DNA from: Elusimicrobiota bacterium | GTDB taxonomy: Bacteria > Elusimicrobiota > Elusimicrobia > FEN-1173 | NCBI GenBank assembly: GCA_016721625.1 | Contig: JADKHR010000001.1 | Location: forward strand, 1,054,001 to 1,118,000 | DNA: 64,000 bases | Reading direction: 5' to 3' | In this document: positions 36,901-43,989 of the stretch, piece after piece | Layout of the letters: each line of letters opens with the position of its first letter | Position numbering within the stretch: position 1 is the first letter of the stretch | Notes under the pieces: generated by a model | The model's input: only the letters and a program-made list of their open reading frames with translations | Database searches by the model: none | Told to the model about the DNA's origin: nothing | Translations under genes and position numbers: made by a program

Positions 36901-38058
36901 AACCGTTTCCCATGCCGAGAACTCCTTTAAAAGGTCTCCCCGGCGGATGGTTTGGGCCAGGCCCAGGAAGGAGACGTAATCGAAGAAAGCGCGATCGGAA
37001 GCCAGGGAAAGATGGCTTTTCTCACAGAGGGTTTGAAAAGAAGCGAAAAAGTCCCCATTTGTCATTTTCCCGGCTCGGTAAGCCGCGGCTTGGCGGAGAA
37101 GGCCGTTCAGGTCCGCCGTGCCCAGATGGCTGGACAAACGTTCCATGAGCCGCCGGCGATCGGCTTCCACCCGTTTCAAATCCAGCCGGGCTTCCCAATC
37201 AAGAACCGTGAGAAATTTTTTGACTTGGGGCCCGGCCAGGGCGGGAGCCCCCGAGAGACGCGAAAGAAATCGGGCATAGGGGCTAAAACCTTCACGACCA
37301 TCCTCAAAGGCCTCTCGATGAAGATCGAAGGCCTTCAATGGCGGGGAATACAGCCGCTGTTTTTGGGTTCGGAGGTTTTCGGCGAGGGTTCGAAGAAAGG
37401 AGGCCGCGGCCGGTCGGCGCGCGACACACTCCCGCGCGGCGGCCACATTGGCTTGATAGAGAGCGCGGGTTTCAACCCCCACCAGGCGGGGAGGGCGGGG
37501 CGCGGTCAGTCCGGCCCATTCGGATCCGCTCAGCCGACCGGATTGACGAAACGATTCGGCCACCCGGGCGACGGTGGGGGGCGAGGGGTGGCGTCGGAAA
37601 GGGTCCAGCCGAAGAGGCCCCCACGCGCCTTCCACTCCGGCGAGGGTCACCCCCCGGTTGGAAAGTTCGCCCAACAGCCCGCCGATGTTTTTTTGGGCTC
37701 CGTCGTTGCCATGAACATCTTGAACCAGGAACACCACGGGCGCCTCCCGGCGCCCTTCCCGGACTTCGCCAATAGCCCCGTAGGGCAGAACCGCCGACGC
37801 CAAGTCGAACGGCAAGGCGAGGTGCTTAAAATTCGACGGGGGCTGGGAGGGTGATGATCCCCCGTCGAAAAGCGTGGATCCCGGCCCGGCGAATGCGCCC
37901 GGGGCGGGAGGAAGGAGCCCCGCGTATCGCGGCGCCCCATCGCGCGCGGAACGCCGCTCCTCCCAGAGGCTCTTTTCGACGGCGTGGGCGGCCGCCACGT
38001 TCGTGATGAAGGTGGCGCCGGCCAGACCGACGGCCACCATTCGTCGAAAAAGAAGCAT
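30997..38058 (-). CDS. Giant exported protein 1: TraB/Tiki-like domain, three GNAT-like repeats, methyltransferase
   Basis: 2353 residues from ATG 38058 (an in-frame ATG at 38094 adds 12; numbering below is from 38094). A signal peptide ends near AHAVE (about 39). Residues 115-535 resemble TraB/Tiki/ChaN proteins: FLVQDVHGNDGAQKN, GVEGAWG and VTGGFHTAGL supply His, Glu, His. Three similar units at about 737-900, 912-1080 and 1824-1990 each carry RGxG(S/L)AA, a GNAT acetyl-CoA-like motif, then P(R/W)T(F/Y)..L.D..F(Q/E)PG. Residues 1340-1615 are a class I SAM methyltransferase (VLNLGAGLGRL). Likely periplasmic or surface. Start 38058 is favoured by the signal peptide and promoter position. Confidence 0.75.
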   Translation of the reverse strand: MLLFRRMVAVGLAGATFITNVAAAHAVEKSLWEERRSARDGAPRYAGLLPPAPGAFAGPGSTLFDGGSSPSQPPSNFKHLALPFDLASAVLPYGAIGEVREGRREAPVVFLVQDVHGNDGAQKNIGGLLGELSNRGVTLAGVEGAWGPLRLDPFRRHPSPPTVARVAESFRQSGRLSGSEWAGLTAPRPPRLVGVETRALYQANVAAARECVARRPAAASFLRTLAENLRTQKQRLYSPPLKAFDLHREAFEDGREGFSPYARFLSRLSGAPALAGPQVKKFLTVLDWEARLDLKRVEADRRRLMERLSSHLGTADLNGLLRQAAAYRAGKMTNGDFFASFQTLCEKSHLSLASDRAFFDYVSFLGLAQTIRRGDLLKEFSAWETVLGDRLASNPDEKKLLAMDRDAALLRRLLENEMSPEHWAAYENKKELILALPARLSEFSEGSEPPGGLAAFCRSHEQFCRLAMERNNALAANFMAQVRSAKASAAVLVTGGFHTAGLQAELRRNGCSTVVITPRTDPLEGHPLDVFARDPVPFDQFFAGKPISLSPELLLGSPRKTVLELALAGEGMTLNGLAAAVEGWVSRLGIRVAERRLLAPGVVEFRFLCGGKDISLVVGSRGDGNKYPTAGERLWEPILLSNGHVLSFYGRRPSTAEPFLARSARFIGSRLKSVLAFLIERSPHSLTGDRSPIGFSFQHGVSLLFAPFLRLSRLWVVPGGDSVSLPSVELVNEEGTFCYAIEAGNQVVGNTFFIETPRFVFLSSVNVSNRKRGYGSAAVLNVAKRAARLTDADRNADGRPVPLVVSRISNPWTFRLLRDRVFQPGTMEIIDSEGEYGYGSDSVWENPFHESDPEFLRLTGKENRNPDSGDYETYFTARGVLRPEFYSDQRTPEKEPAKDLWRGVPSISFWRIRGNHYFIDDENGRPVGKITFLRDGDALRLNYFSTNPDKRKRGFGLAAVLALAREAAALFPDRQENERPFVVMDVVHPRTYRILRDHIFEPGSMEALLVLPNQPSPAFLSGLNWGGALAEKDPRFAERVGPTGTSEDSPLANFHLRGRLRREFYESAGPAKRSHSALLAGFGFPVDPFLGAVLLASWMGAGLFRDSLLHWLAEKNVPLRVRNGMEILVPDLSFVRAFFLQAARRVQVFAGKWGASVKTDLLGRIRWIVPENGLHPSLGRFFGWRWRMPLVTHIVPPGESGTPLVSEPRGSFQRGHPFPAALERHLTEWLLRNGFAASQGKWDFRSVFGRVQAEGVFLFSGTPMKMRAVEIRAGDISAEMEEFVRVDRWEGDGVGFDLFAARSGPSSPAETAKSLWSRVYTGAQTHSLSDRHREAWDFFRSFLTGVAETKGACVLNLGAGLGRLSLKTKEWGLDVRMVGMDLADFTYAPFKPASPWFRGRGERIPLADGRLDAVVDSFTLAYTDWRRVLEEIHRVLKPGGRAALLIHGADSDIVRSTAFLGENLEAIFLSSPFFDDMRDAIESGEPFADLEARASSLLEKIFSQATHGWVTDLIGQCLPLTIYDLAAWRRGEITRAQVLMGLVAREQRLLSRVGLGRHLLAGALSLPGTEAEWRTAFTRAGFSVQHLRRMISSGADLGWAVELQSNGNRSTLQEPGEDGFRSSTTDPSKRDQTISEPSYSPSSGFFPSLRSLAELRRRVRYETRPKGSGLSISMFELDGRFVGRAEVKGKRGEIILKITGLPPAGEGYALALMAEAGRLGLFHGGEGTLAVRGGEPEEVEAAAVLLDPASRGSKRRKPERSKGTKSPFLHSAIERSNQRGDIQGSLSVEARRLLWPELAITKEEPDARSVPPLPSVSFHEDSGIVFVVNDGKNVGEIDFFDGGEAILLNDITIRDNKKKRGFGSAALFALAREAALILTPRKNSDGTPVPLEVQDIDNPWTFHFLCDRIFEPGTLEVMVLPPQMPRHRRRTLLDWKGSVQATDVEFDRITGFENQSNRGSYKKAFCARGQLRKEIIAGGLRGERMNLHSQSEDGGDPGFEAPVSGVLSVPGVTVRQRPVIDSLGSEDRWAVLQALLALAPEPAEMKGLEALVNPARLSLEGSLVENLRQGLGVTGNPLPDLSEARIDGLIRQEVASFFWVDFFCSHPLGAEALAARVVEAAQNGDPAAAGAALAAWDDTRPLSGPVPRRVAETLALLLKTAPDQAQSQAGAFAEAYNRVRVSLLQWRLSVSRLGGAGVVLDITPLFESGSSDPQKAQTWFCFSAALAASHREPANPLALVVRNGRVSRAQATELLAKGVPSSDREGLSRAHLLLASEPEAKKVLAGGRLSLKDLRQSPVWQRPLRVVGFAAENLRESPEELAQWPVELIPLPALLGADLERILRRLEFVRICA

Positions 38059-38067
38059 CTTGTCTTT

Positions 38068-38126
38068 AGTATAATGATCGCGACGAAAGCCCATCTTAAG
38101 TTTATGTAAACTTGTTGTAACAATTT
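38068..38126 (-). promoter_or_regulatory. Promoter region of giant protein 1 with bipartite upstream element
   Basis: Minus strand: -10 TATACT (38073-38068), 9 nt before ATG 38058. Upstream, on the plus strand, TGTAACAATTT (38116-38126) and TGTAAAC (38105-38111) start 11 bp apart. The promoter of giant protein 2 has the same elements at identical spacing (43 bp from the start of the -10 to the longer element). There is no good -35, which suggests activator control. Confidence 0.55.
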
Positions 38127-38144
38127 AACGGCGGGGGAACTCCT

Positions 38145-38432
38145 ATGAAAACGCGTGAAATCATCGTTGGAGATAAAAAGGCGCTCGGAGTGGAGATCGA
38201 TTTGCCCGGAGCGCCGCTTATTTTGGCCCGGGGCGGCCAGGGGTTCGTGATGTGCGGATTTTTGGACCTGCACACGGCCGAAAAGGTCAACGCCGCGGCC
38301 GCCGTCGTGCGCGGAGTCCAATCGGTGGACGATCTCCTGGCGAAACCCGTGGTCGGCGTGACGGCCGCCGCCCTGGCTCTCGGCGTCAAACCCGGCATGA
38401 CCGGGTATGACGCCCTCGAGATTTTGGCCTGA
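38145..38432 (+). CDS. DUF1805 family protein
   Basis: 95 residues matching DUF1805 (YunC-like): APLILARGGQGFVMCGFLDL and KVNAAAAVVRGVQSVDDLL, then a helix-rich end (GVTAAALALGVKPGMTGYDAL). Function unknown. GGGGA precedes the ATG. It begins the plus-strand run and diverges from giant protein 1. A lone TATAAT lies at 38070-38075 on the plus strand, without a recognisable -35. Confidence 0.85.
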   Translation: MKTREIIVGDKKALGVEIDLPGAPLILARGGQGFVMCGFLDLHTAEKVNAAAAVVRGVQSVDDLLAKPVVGVTAAALALGVKPGMTGYDALEILA

Positions 38433-38502
38433 TGACCTTTTCTCGCCCCCCGTTCCGGCGCTCGCCGACCCTTTCGATTTCAGGCCGCCATCAAAGGATC
38501 CC

Positions 38503-39903
38503 ATGACCACCGACCCCATACGTCTCGAACGCCTCGCCCTGGGAGGGGACGCCGTGGCCCGCCTTCCCGGAACCGAACCCGGCCGGCCGGGACCCGTGGT
38601 CTTCGTCCCCTACGGAGCGCCAGGGGACCGGGTGGTCCTGGGTTCCATCCGACGGGAGAGCTCTTTTTCCCGAGGATGGATCGACCGCATTGAGGAAGCG
38701 TCCCCCCAGCGGCGGGAGCCCCGGTGCCCGCTCTTCTTTCAACCCGGACGTCGGCCGGACCAAGTCTGCGGCGGTTGCGATTGGCAACACCTGACCTCCG
38801 CCGCCCAGGCCGAGGGGAAACGGGCCCTCCTGGTGGAAACCCTCCAGCGGATCGGAAAAATCCCCAGCCCCCACGTCGAACCGACGGTGGCCGCCCCGAC
38901 GCCGGAAGCGGCGTGGCGGTACCGTAACAAAGGGCTGGTTCCCTTTGCCCGGAACGCCGCGGGGGAACTGGTGGCCGGGTTCTACGCTCCCGGCTCCCAC
39001 ACCGTGGTGCCGTTCGAAGATTGCCCGGTTCAAAACGAACGATTCGTCCAAGTGGTCCGGGCGGCCCGGCAGTGGCTGTCCGAGAGAGACGTCCCCGTCT
39101 ACCAGGCCCCCGCCGAGAGCGGGTGGCTGAGACATCTGCTCGTCCGAACCTCCTCCACGGGAGAGACCCTGGCCGCTCTGGTCACCACCTCCGAGGCCGG
39201 ACCTGACGTGGAGGCCTTTGCCAGGGAGCTCAGAGCCGCCTGCCCCTTCGTCACCAGCGTTTTTCAAAACATCAACGACCGGCCCGGTAACGTGGTGCTG
39301 GGGCCCCGGTGGAAGCCCCTGGGCGGGAAGGAACGCATGGAAGAATCCCTGTCCGGACTGCGGTTCCGCCTTTCGCCCGCTTCCTTCTTCCAGGTGAACC
39401 ACGCCATGGCGGAAAAGCTCTACGCCATGGCCGTCGAAATGGCGGCGGTGGGACCCACGGACGTCGTCTGGGAACTCTACGCCGGCGTGGGCGCCATGGG
39501 CCAATTGTTGGCACGCCAAGCCAAACTCGTTTGGGCCATTGAAGAAAACACCCAGGCGGTGCGGGACGGCATCGAAAGCCTGGAAATGAACGGAATCACG
39601 AACCTGCGTTTCCGTCAGGGACGATGCGAGCTGGTGCTGGCCCGGGGACTGATCAAAGACCCGCCCACCGTCATCCTCCTGGACCCGCCCCGGGCGGGAT
39701 GCGAACGAAGCGTTCTCAAATTCGTGATGCGGGCCGCCCCGCGCCGTATTCTCTATGTCTCGTGCGATCCCGGCACGCTGGCGCGGGACGCGCAGTACCT
39801 TTCCACGGGCGGCTATCATTTGAAGCGATCCATCCCCGTGGACCTATTCCCCCAGACGGCCCACATCGAAAGCGTCACGCTTTTCGAACGGGCCCCTGGG
39901 TGA
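38503..39903 (+). CDS. rlmD: 23S rRNA (uracil-5-)-methyltransferase RlmD-like
   Basis: 466 residues. An N-terminal TRAM RNA-binding domain, a Cys cluster for a 4Fe-4S centre (CPLFF... and CGGCDWQHL), and a Rossmann methyltransferase with ELYAGVGAMG, the DPPRAGC motif, and the catalytic Cys region VSCDPGTLARD. The end LFPQTAHIESVTLF is typical of the TrmA/RumA family. Start ATG 38503 has AAAGGA upstream. The exact target base (U1939, U747 or tRNA U54) is not settled by sequence. Confidence 0.9.
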   Translation: MTTDPIRLERLALGGDAVARLPGTEPGRPGPVVFVPYGAPGDRVVLGSIRRESSFSRGWIDRIEEASPQRREPRCPLFFQPGRRPDQVCGGCDWQHLTSAAQAEGKRALLVETLQRIGKIPSPHVEPTVAAPTPEAAWRYRNKGLVPFARNAAGELVAGFYAPGSHTVVPFEDCPVQNERFVQVVRAARQWLSERDVPVYQAPAESGWLRHLLVRTSSTGETLAALVTTSEAGPDVEAFARELRAACPFVTSVFQNINDRPGNVVLGPRWKPLGGKERMEESLSGLRFRLSPASFFQVNHAMAEKLYAMAVEMAAVGPTDVVWELYAGVGAMGQLLARQAKLVWAIEENTQAVRDGIESLEMNGITNLRFRQGRCELVLARGLIKDPPTVILLDPPRAGCERSVLKFVMRAAPRRILYVSCDPGTLARDAQYLSTGGYHLKRSIPVDLFPQTAHIESVTLFERAPG

Positions 39904-42900
39904 CCCCCTCCCCGCAAAACGTTGGCCCGCTTCCGGGGGGGGCGGAGGCCTGGTGGCTCCTTCAAAAGCGGGTCGGCCGCCTCTTGGTCGTGGCGGCCAC
40001 GGAAGAATCGTCGGGAGCGCTGTTCGACGATTACCAGGCTCTGGAACGCTGGCGAAACCCCGCTTCCCCCACCCGAGCCGCCTTTTTTTCAGAAGACGAC
40101 GAGGAACGCCTCACGGCCCTTTCCGAGTGGGCCGCCGGCCGCGCCCACATCCTGTTCGCCCCGCGGGAATCCCTGGCCGCCCCCTTGCCGTCGCCGGAAC
40201 GCTTTTCCTCCGACCACCGAACGCTCCGGCTGGGGGAACGGCTCGACCGGGAGGATTTTTTCGCCCATCTGCTCACCCGCGGCTATGAACGCGTGGACAC
40301 CGTGGAACGGCCGGGCGAAGTGGCCGTGCGGGGAGAGGTGTTGGACCTTTGGTCCCCCGGATGGGAAGGGCCCCTTCGGACGCTTTGGCCCTACGACCAG
40401 ATTGAATCCATCCGAAAAATCGATCTTTCCACCCAACGGTCCACCGACCTGGTCCCGGAGATTTTGGTCCGGCCGGGACGCCTCCCGGAAGCCTCCGCCG
40501 CCATGGACCCGGCGGCGCCCACGGCGACCCTGTTGGATTACCTCGGGACCGCCGGAACTCTTTTTGAGTCCCATCCCTCCGCCGGCTTTCCGGTGGTCTG
40601 GCCGGGCGAAAGGATCGTCCACGACCCCCTGGCGGCCTGGCCGGACCCTCTGCCCTTCGCTTCCCCCCCCGCCGTGGCGGGACATGGGAACCTGCTGGCC
40701 AAAGAGGTTCGGAGTTGGGTGGATAGCGGGTGGTCGGTTTCCATTTTCTGCCATAACCCGGGGGAACAGGAACGAATCGAAGAAATCCTCCTGGAACAAG
40801 ACCGAACGCTGGCGCGGGCCTTTGAGGAAAAAGGGATCGATCTCCCCATCGGGCCCCTCACCCGTGGGTTTCTCGACACGAAAAACCGCCTCGCGGTCCT
40901 GGCCAACGGGGAATTGTTCGGCCGCATCCGCCGGCGACTGCGGCTCCCAAAATTCACCGGCGGGACCGCCCTGCAAGGCGTGGCGGAACTTCGGAAAGGC
41001 GACTATGTGGTTCACGAACAGTTCGGCATCGGCCGGTACATGGCCCTCGAACGGAAAACCGCCGCCGACATGGAAGCCGACTATCTTCGCCTGGAATACA
41101 AGGGCGGGGACCGGGTTTTCGTCCCCCTCTTTGAATTTCGCCAAGTGCGCAAGTTCGTGGGCACGGAAGGCAAACGCCCGGTGCTCTCTTCCCTGGACAC
41201 CGGATCCTGGGACCGCACCCGGGCCGAGGTGGAGAAAGCCGTGGCCGAGCTGGCGACGGAACTGCTGGCCCGCGCCGCCCGCCGCTCGCACACCCAAGGG
41301 TTTTCCTTTCCGTCGGACACGCACATGGAAAAAGAGTTCGGGGACTCCTTCCTCTACGACCTCACGCCGGACCAGGCCCGGGCCATCGAAGAGACCCGGC
41401 GCGACATGATGAGCCCGATCCCCATGGACCGGGTCGTTTGCGGGGACGTGGGGTACGGGAAAACGGAAGTGGCCATGCGCGCGGCCTTCAAGGCCGTGAG
41501 CGCGGGCAAACAGGTGGCCGTCCTGGTCCCCACCACGATTTTGGCCGAACAGCACGGGCGCAATTTTCGGGAACGTTTCGCCGATTATCCGGTGAGCGTG
41601 GCCGTCCTTTCCCGCTTCGGAAAACCCGCCGACCAAAAAACCGCCATACAGGACGTCCGGCGCGGGGTCATCGACATCGTGATCGGAACCCACCGGCTCC
41701 TCTCCCCGGACGTGGCGTTTAAGGACTTGGGGCTCGTGATCATCGACGAAGAACACCGGTTCGGGGTCAAGCAAAAGGAACGGATCCGGGCGTTCCGCGA
41801 CGTGGTGGACGTGTTGGCCCTCTCCGCCACGCCGATTCCCCGAACCATGGGGCAGGCGCTGGGAGGTTTGAAAGGCCTCTCCGTCATTGAAACCCCCCCC
41901 GAGGGAAGGCTCCCCATCGGAACCCACGTGGGCCCCTTCGATCCGAAGATCGTGGTGGCCTCGGTGGAGCAGGAACTCAGGCGCGGCGGCCAGGTTTTTT
42001 ACGTTCACAACCGCGTCAAATCCATCGAGAAACGGCGCCAGTGGCTTCTGGAAACCCTCCGTGAACATGGGCTGACCACGAAGATCGCCCTGGCCCACGG
42101 GCAGATGTCGGGCCCGGAACTGGAAAAGATCATGTGGGATTTCCTCCACCGAAAATTCGACATCCTGTTGGCCACCAGCATCATCGAGTCCGGCCTCGAC
42201 ATCCCCACGGTGAACACCCTGGTGGTGGAGGAAGCCGAGGATTTCGGCCTGGCCCAGCTTTATCAGCTCCGGGGCCGGGTGGGGCGGGAACGGGTCAAAG
42301 CCTACTGCCTGCTTTTTTATTCGGAGGGCGCGAACCTGACGGAAGAGGCGGAAAAGAGGCTTTCCGCCTTGAAGGAATTCGCGTCCCTGGGGTCCGGTTT
42401 CAAGCTCGCCATGCGGGATTTGGAGATCCGCGGAGCCGGGAACCTGCTGGGCCCCGAACAACATGGCTACGTCAACGCCGTGGGCCTGGATCTCTATGGG
42501 CAACTGCTGACGGACGAAATTGAGCAACAGAAAAAGGGAGGAGCCGTCGTCCACAAAACAACGCGGACCGACCCCTCCATCGAAATCCCCGTCTCCGCCT
42601 ATCTCCCGGAAACCTATCTCCCTTCGGAATCGGATCGGGTGGTTTTTTACAAACGGCTCCTGGATTCGCCTGTGGAGGAACTTGAAAATCTGGCGGGTGA
42701 ACTGGAGGACCGGTGCGGGCGGATGCCGGAACCGGCGCGGCGGCTTTTTGACGTGGCGCGGCTCCGCCAGGCCGCGAGGCTCCGCCGGGTGACCCACATG
42801 GGTTTGGTTCGAGGAGGGCTGGAGATCCGGTTCGCCGAAGCGGCGTCGCTACCCCCGGAAACCCTGTCCCGCCTCACGACGGAATTCCAAAACCGTTTCG

Positions 42901-43022
42901 CCTTTCTCCCCGGCCCCCCCTTCGGAATGCGCTTCGAAGAACCCCTGGCCTCCGACCTCATCGCCTGGGCAACGACGTTTCTTGAAACGCTTCCCCTGGA
43001 CAGCCCCACCGAAGAAGGATAA
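39900..43022 (+). CDS. mfd: Transcription-repair coupling factor Mfd
   Basis: 1040 residues. Removes stalled RNA polymerase and recruits UvrA. UvrB-like N-terminal module (about 1-330), RNA-polymerase interaction domain with GDYVVHEQFGIGRY (about 365-380), helicase core with CGDVGYGKTEVAMRAA (Walker A), IIDEEHRFGVKQKE (DEEH box), SATPIPRT, then the TRG motif and a C-terminal UvrA-inhibiting domain. The GTG start overlaps the rlmD stop (GTGA). It is about 100 residues shorter than E. coli Mfd, mostly in the N-terminal part. Confidence 0.96.
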   Translation: MTPSPQNVGPLPGGAEAWWLLQKRVGRLLVVAATEESSGALFDDYQALERWRNPASPTRAAFFSEDDEERLTALSEWAAGRAHILFAPRESLAAPLPSPERFSSDHRTLRLGERLDREDFFAHLLTRGYERVDTVERPGEVAVRGEVLDLWSPGWEGPLRTLWPYDQIESIRKIDLSTQRSTDLVPEILVRPGRLPEASAAMDPAAPTATLLDYLGTAGTLFESHPSAGFPVVWPGERIVHDPLAAWPDPLPFASPPAVAGHGNLLAKEVRSWVDSGWSVSIFCHNPGEQERIEEILLEQDRTLARAFEEKGIDLPIGPLTRGFLDTKNRLAVLANGELFGRIRRRLRLPKFTGGTALQGVAELRKGDYVVHEQFGIGRYMALERKTAADMEADYLRLEYKGGDRVFVPLFEFRQVRKFVGTEGKRPVLSSLDTGSWDRTRAEVEKAVAELATELLARAARRSHTQGFSFPSDTHMEKEFGDSFLYDLTPDQARAIEETRRDMMSPIPMDRVVCGDVGYGKTEVAMRAAFKAVSAGKQVAVLVPTTILAEQHGRNFRERFADYPVSVAVLSRFGKPADQKTAIQDVRRGVIDIVIGTHRLLSPDVAFKDLGLVIIDEEHRFGVKQKERIRAFRDVVDVLALSATPIPRTMGQALGGLKGLSVIETPPEGRLPIGTHVGPFDPKIVVASVEQELRRGGQVFYVHNRVKSIEKRRQWLLETLREHGLTTKIALAHGQMSGPELEKIMWDFLHRKFDILLATSIIESGLDIPTVNTLVVEEAEDFGLAQLYQLRGRVGRERVKAYCLLFYSEGANLTEEAEKRLSALKEFASLGSGFKLAMRDLEIRGAGNLLGPEQHGYVNAVGLDLYGQLLTDEIEQQKKGGAVVHKTTRTDPSIEIPVSAYLPETYLPSESDRVVFYKRLLDSPVEELENLAGELEDRCGRMPEPARRLFDVARLRQAARLRRVTHMGLVRGGLEIRFAEAASLPPETLSRLTTEFQNRFAFLPGPPFGMRFEEPLASDLIAWATTFLETLPLDSPTEEG

Positions 43023-43023
43023 A

Positions 43024-43929
43024 ATGGCCCCCATGCGCGCGCCCCCTTCGCCGGTTTGGCTCACCTTGTTGCCGCTTCTTTTGATTCCGGCCTGCGGCAA
43101 AAAAGAACCCGTTCTGGCGCGCGTGGGATCCCACACGGTCACCACCGGCGCCTTTTTAAAAGAGGTGGAAGGGGTTCCCTTCACCAGCCAGGCCTATCTT
43201 CGATCGCCCGCCGGAAGAAAAGAGTTGTTGGAACTCCTGGTGCGGCGAAAAATCATCCTTCAGGAAGCCGAAACCGCCCCCGCCGACCCCGAAGACAAAA
43301 AAATCCTCGACGAACTCGCCGCCCAATATAAAGAACGCCGAAAACAACTCCGGGAAAGTTTTCAAGAGGAGACGGAACGCGCGAAGGTCGGCCGCTTTAC
43401 GAAAAAGCTCAAGGACGGCCCGCTGAAGGTGACCGACAACGAGGTTCGCGCTTTCTGGGAAACAGAAAAAGAGGTCCGCGCCTCCCACATTTTGGTGAGC
43501 AACCGCGCCCTGGCGGAAGACATTCGCAAAAGGATCACCGCCGGTGAAAAGTTCGAGGCCCTGGCCAAGGCCCACTCCGAAGACGCCGGCTCGGCGGCCA
43601 AGGGAGGGGACGCGGGGTTTCTGTTGCGGGGCTCCCTGGTTCCGGATTTCGAGAACGCTCTCTTTCAAATGAAGACCGGAGAAACCTCCGGCGTTGTCGT
43701 GTCCCCCTACGGCTTCCACATCATCCGCCGAGGCGAAGACCGCCCCCTTTCCCGCCAACCTCTGAGCGACGCGCTCAAAGCGCGTATCCGCCAGACCCTG
43801 GAAGGCCGCAAACTTCAGGAATGGTTCGACCAGATCCGAAAGCGCCATCCCGTAAAAATCGATACGGAGAAACTGAACGACGTGGTCTTTCCCACGCCCA
43901 GCGTTCAACCGGAAACCCGCGCTTCTTAA
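43024..43929 (+). CDS. PpiC-type peptidyl-prolyl isomerase lipoprotein
   Basis: 301 residues. A lipobox (LLIPAC, Cys at about 20) marks a lipoprotein. A SurA-like helical N-domain (about 25-150) is followed by a parvulin domain (about 155-250): EVRASHILVSNRA, FEALAKAHSEDAGSAAKGGDAGF and SPYGFHIIRR. It folds or escorts envelope proteins in the periplasm. ATG 43024 follows the mfd stop with AAGGA just upstream. Confidence 0.9.
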   Translation: MAPMRAPPSPVWLTLLPLLLIPACGKKEPVLARVGSHTVTTGAFLKEVEGVPFTSQAYLRSPAGRKELLELLVRRKIILQEAETAPADPEDKKILDELAAQYKERRKQLRESFQEETERAKVGRFTKKLKDGPLKVTDNEVRAFWETEKEVRASHILVSNRALAEDIRKRITAGEKFEALAKAHSEDAGSAAKGGDAGFLLRGSLVPDFENALFQMKTGETSGVVVSPYGFHIIRRGEDRPLSRQPLSDALKARIRQTLEGRKLQEWFDQIRKRHPVKIDTEKLNDVVFPTPSVQPETRAS

Positions 43930-43957
43930 TTGTCCCGGCGAATCAATATGATATATT
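43930..43957 (+). promoter_or_regulatory. Promoter of surA
   Basis: TTGTCC, 16-bp spacer, TATATT. Predicted leader about 26 nt. Confidence 0.45.
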
Positions 43958-43989
43958 CGTGGCATCCGAAGGAACAGGAGGCTTTCCCC

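Noticed and set aside
38070..38075. Plus-strand TATAAT as promoter of the DUF1805-rlmD-mfd run
   Set aside because: It has no -35 or TG extension and overlaps the minus-strand -10 of giant protein 1; kept only as a remark.
38491..39819. 442-residue minus-strand open frame opposite rlmD
   Set aside because: rlmD has full family motifs on the other strand; the antisense frame has none.
40089..42797. 902-residue open frame on the minus strand opposite mfd
   Set aside because: Composition is Gly/Pro/His-rich with no domain sense, and mfd on the plus strand shows all helicase motifs; it is an antisense shadow in GC-rich DNA.
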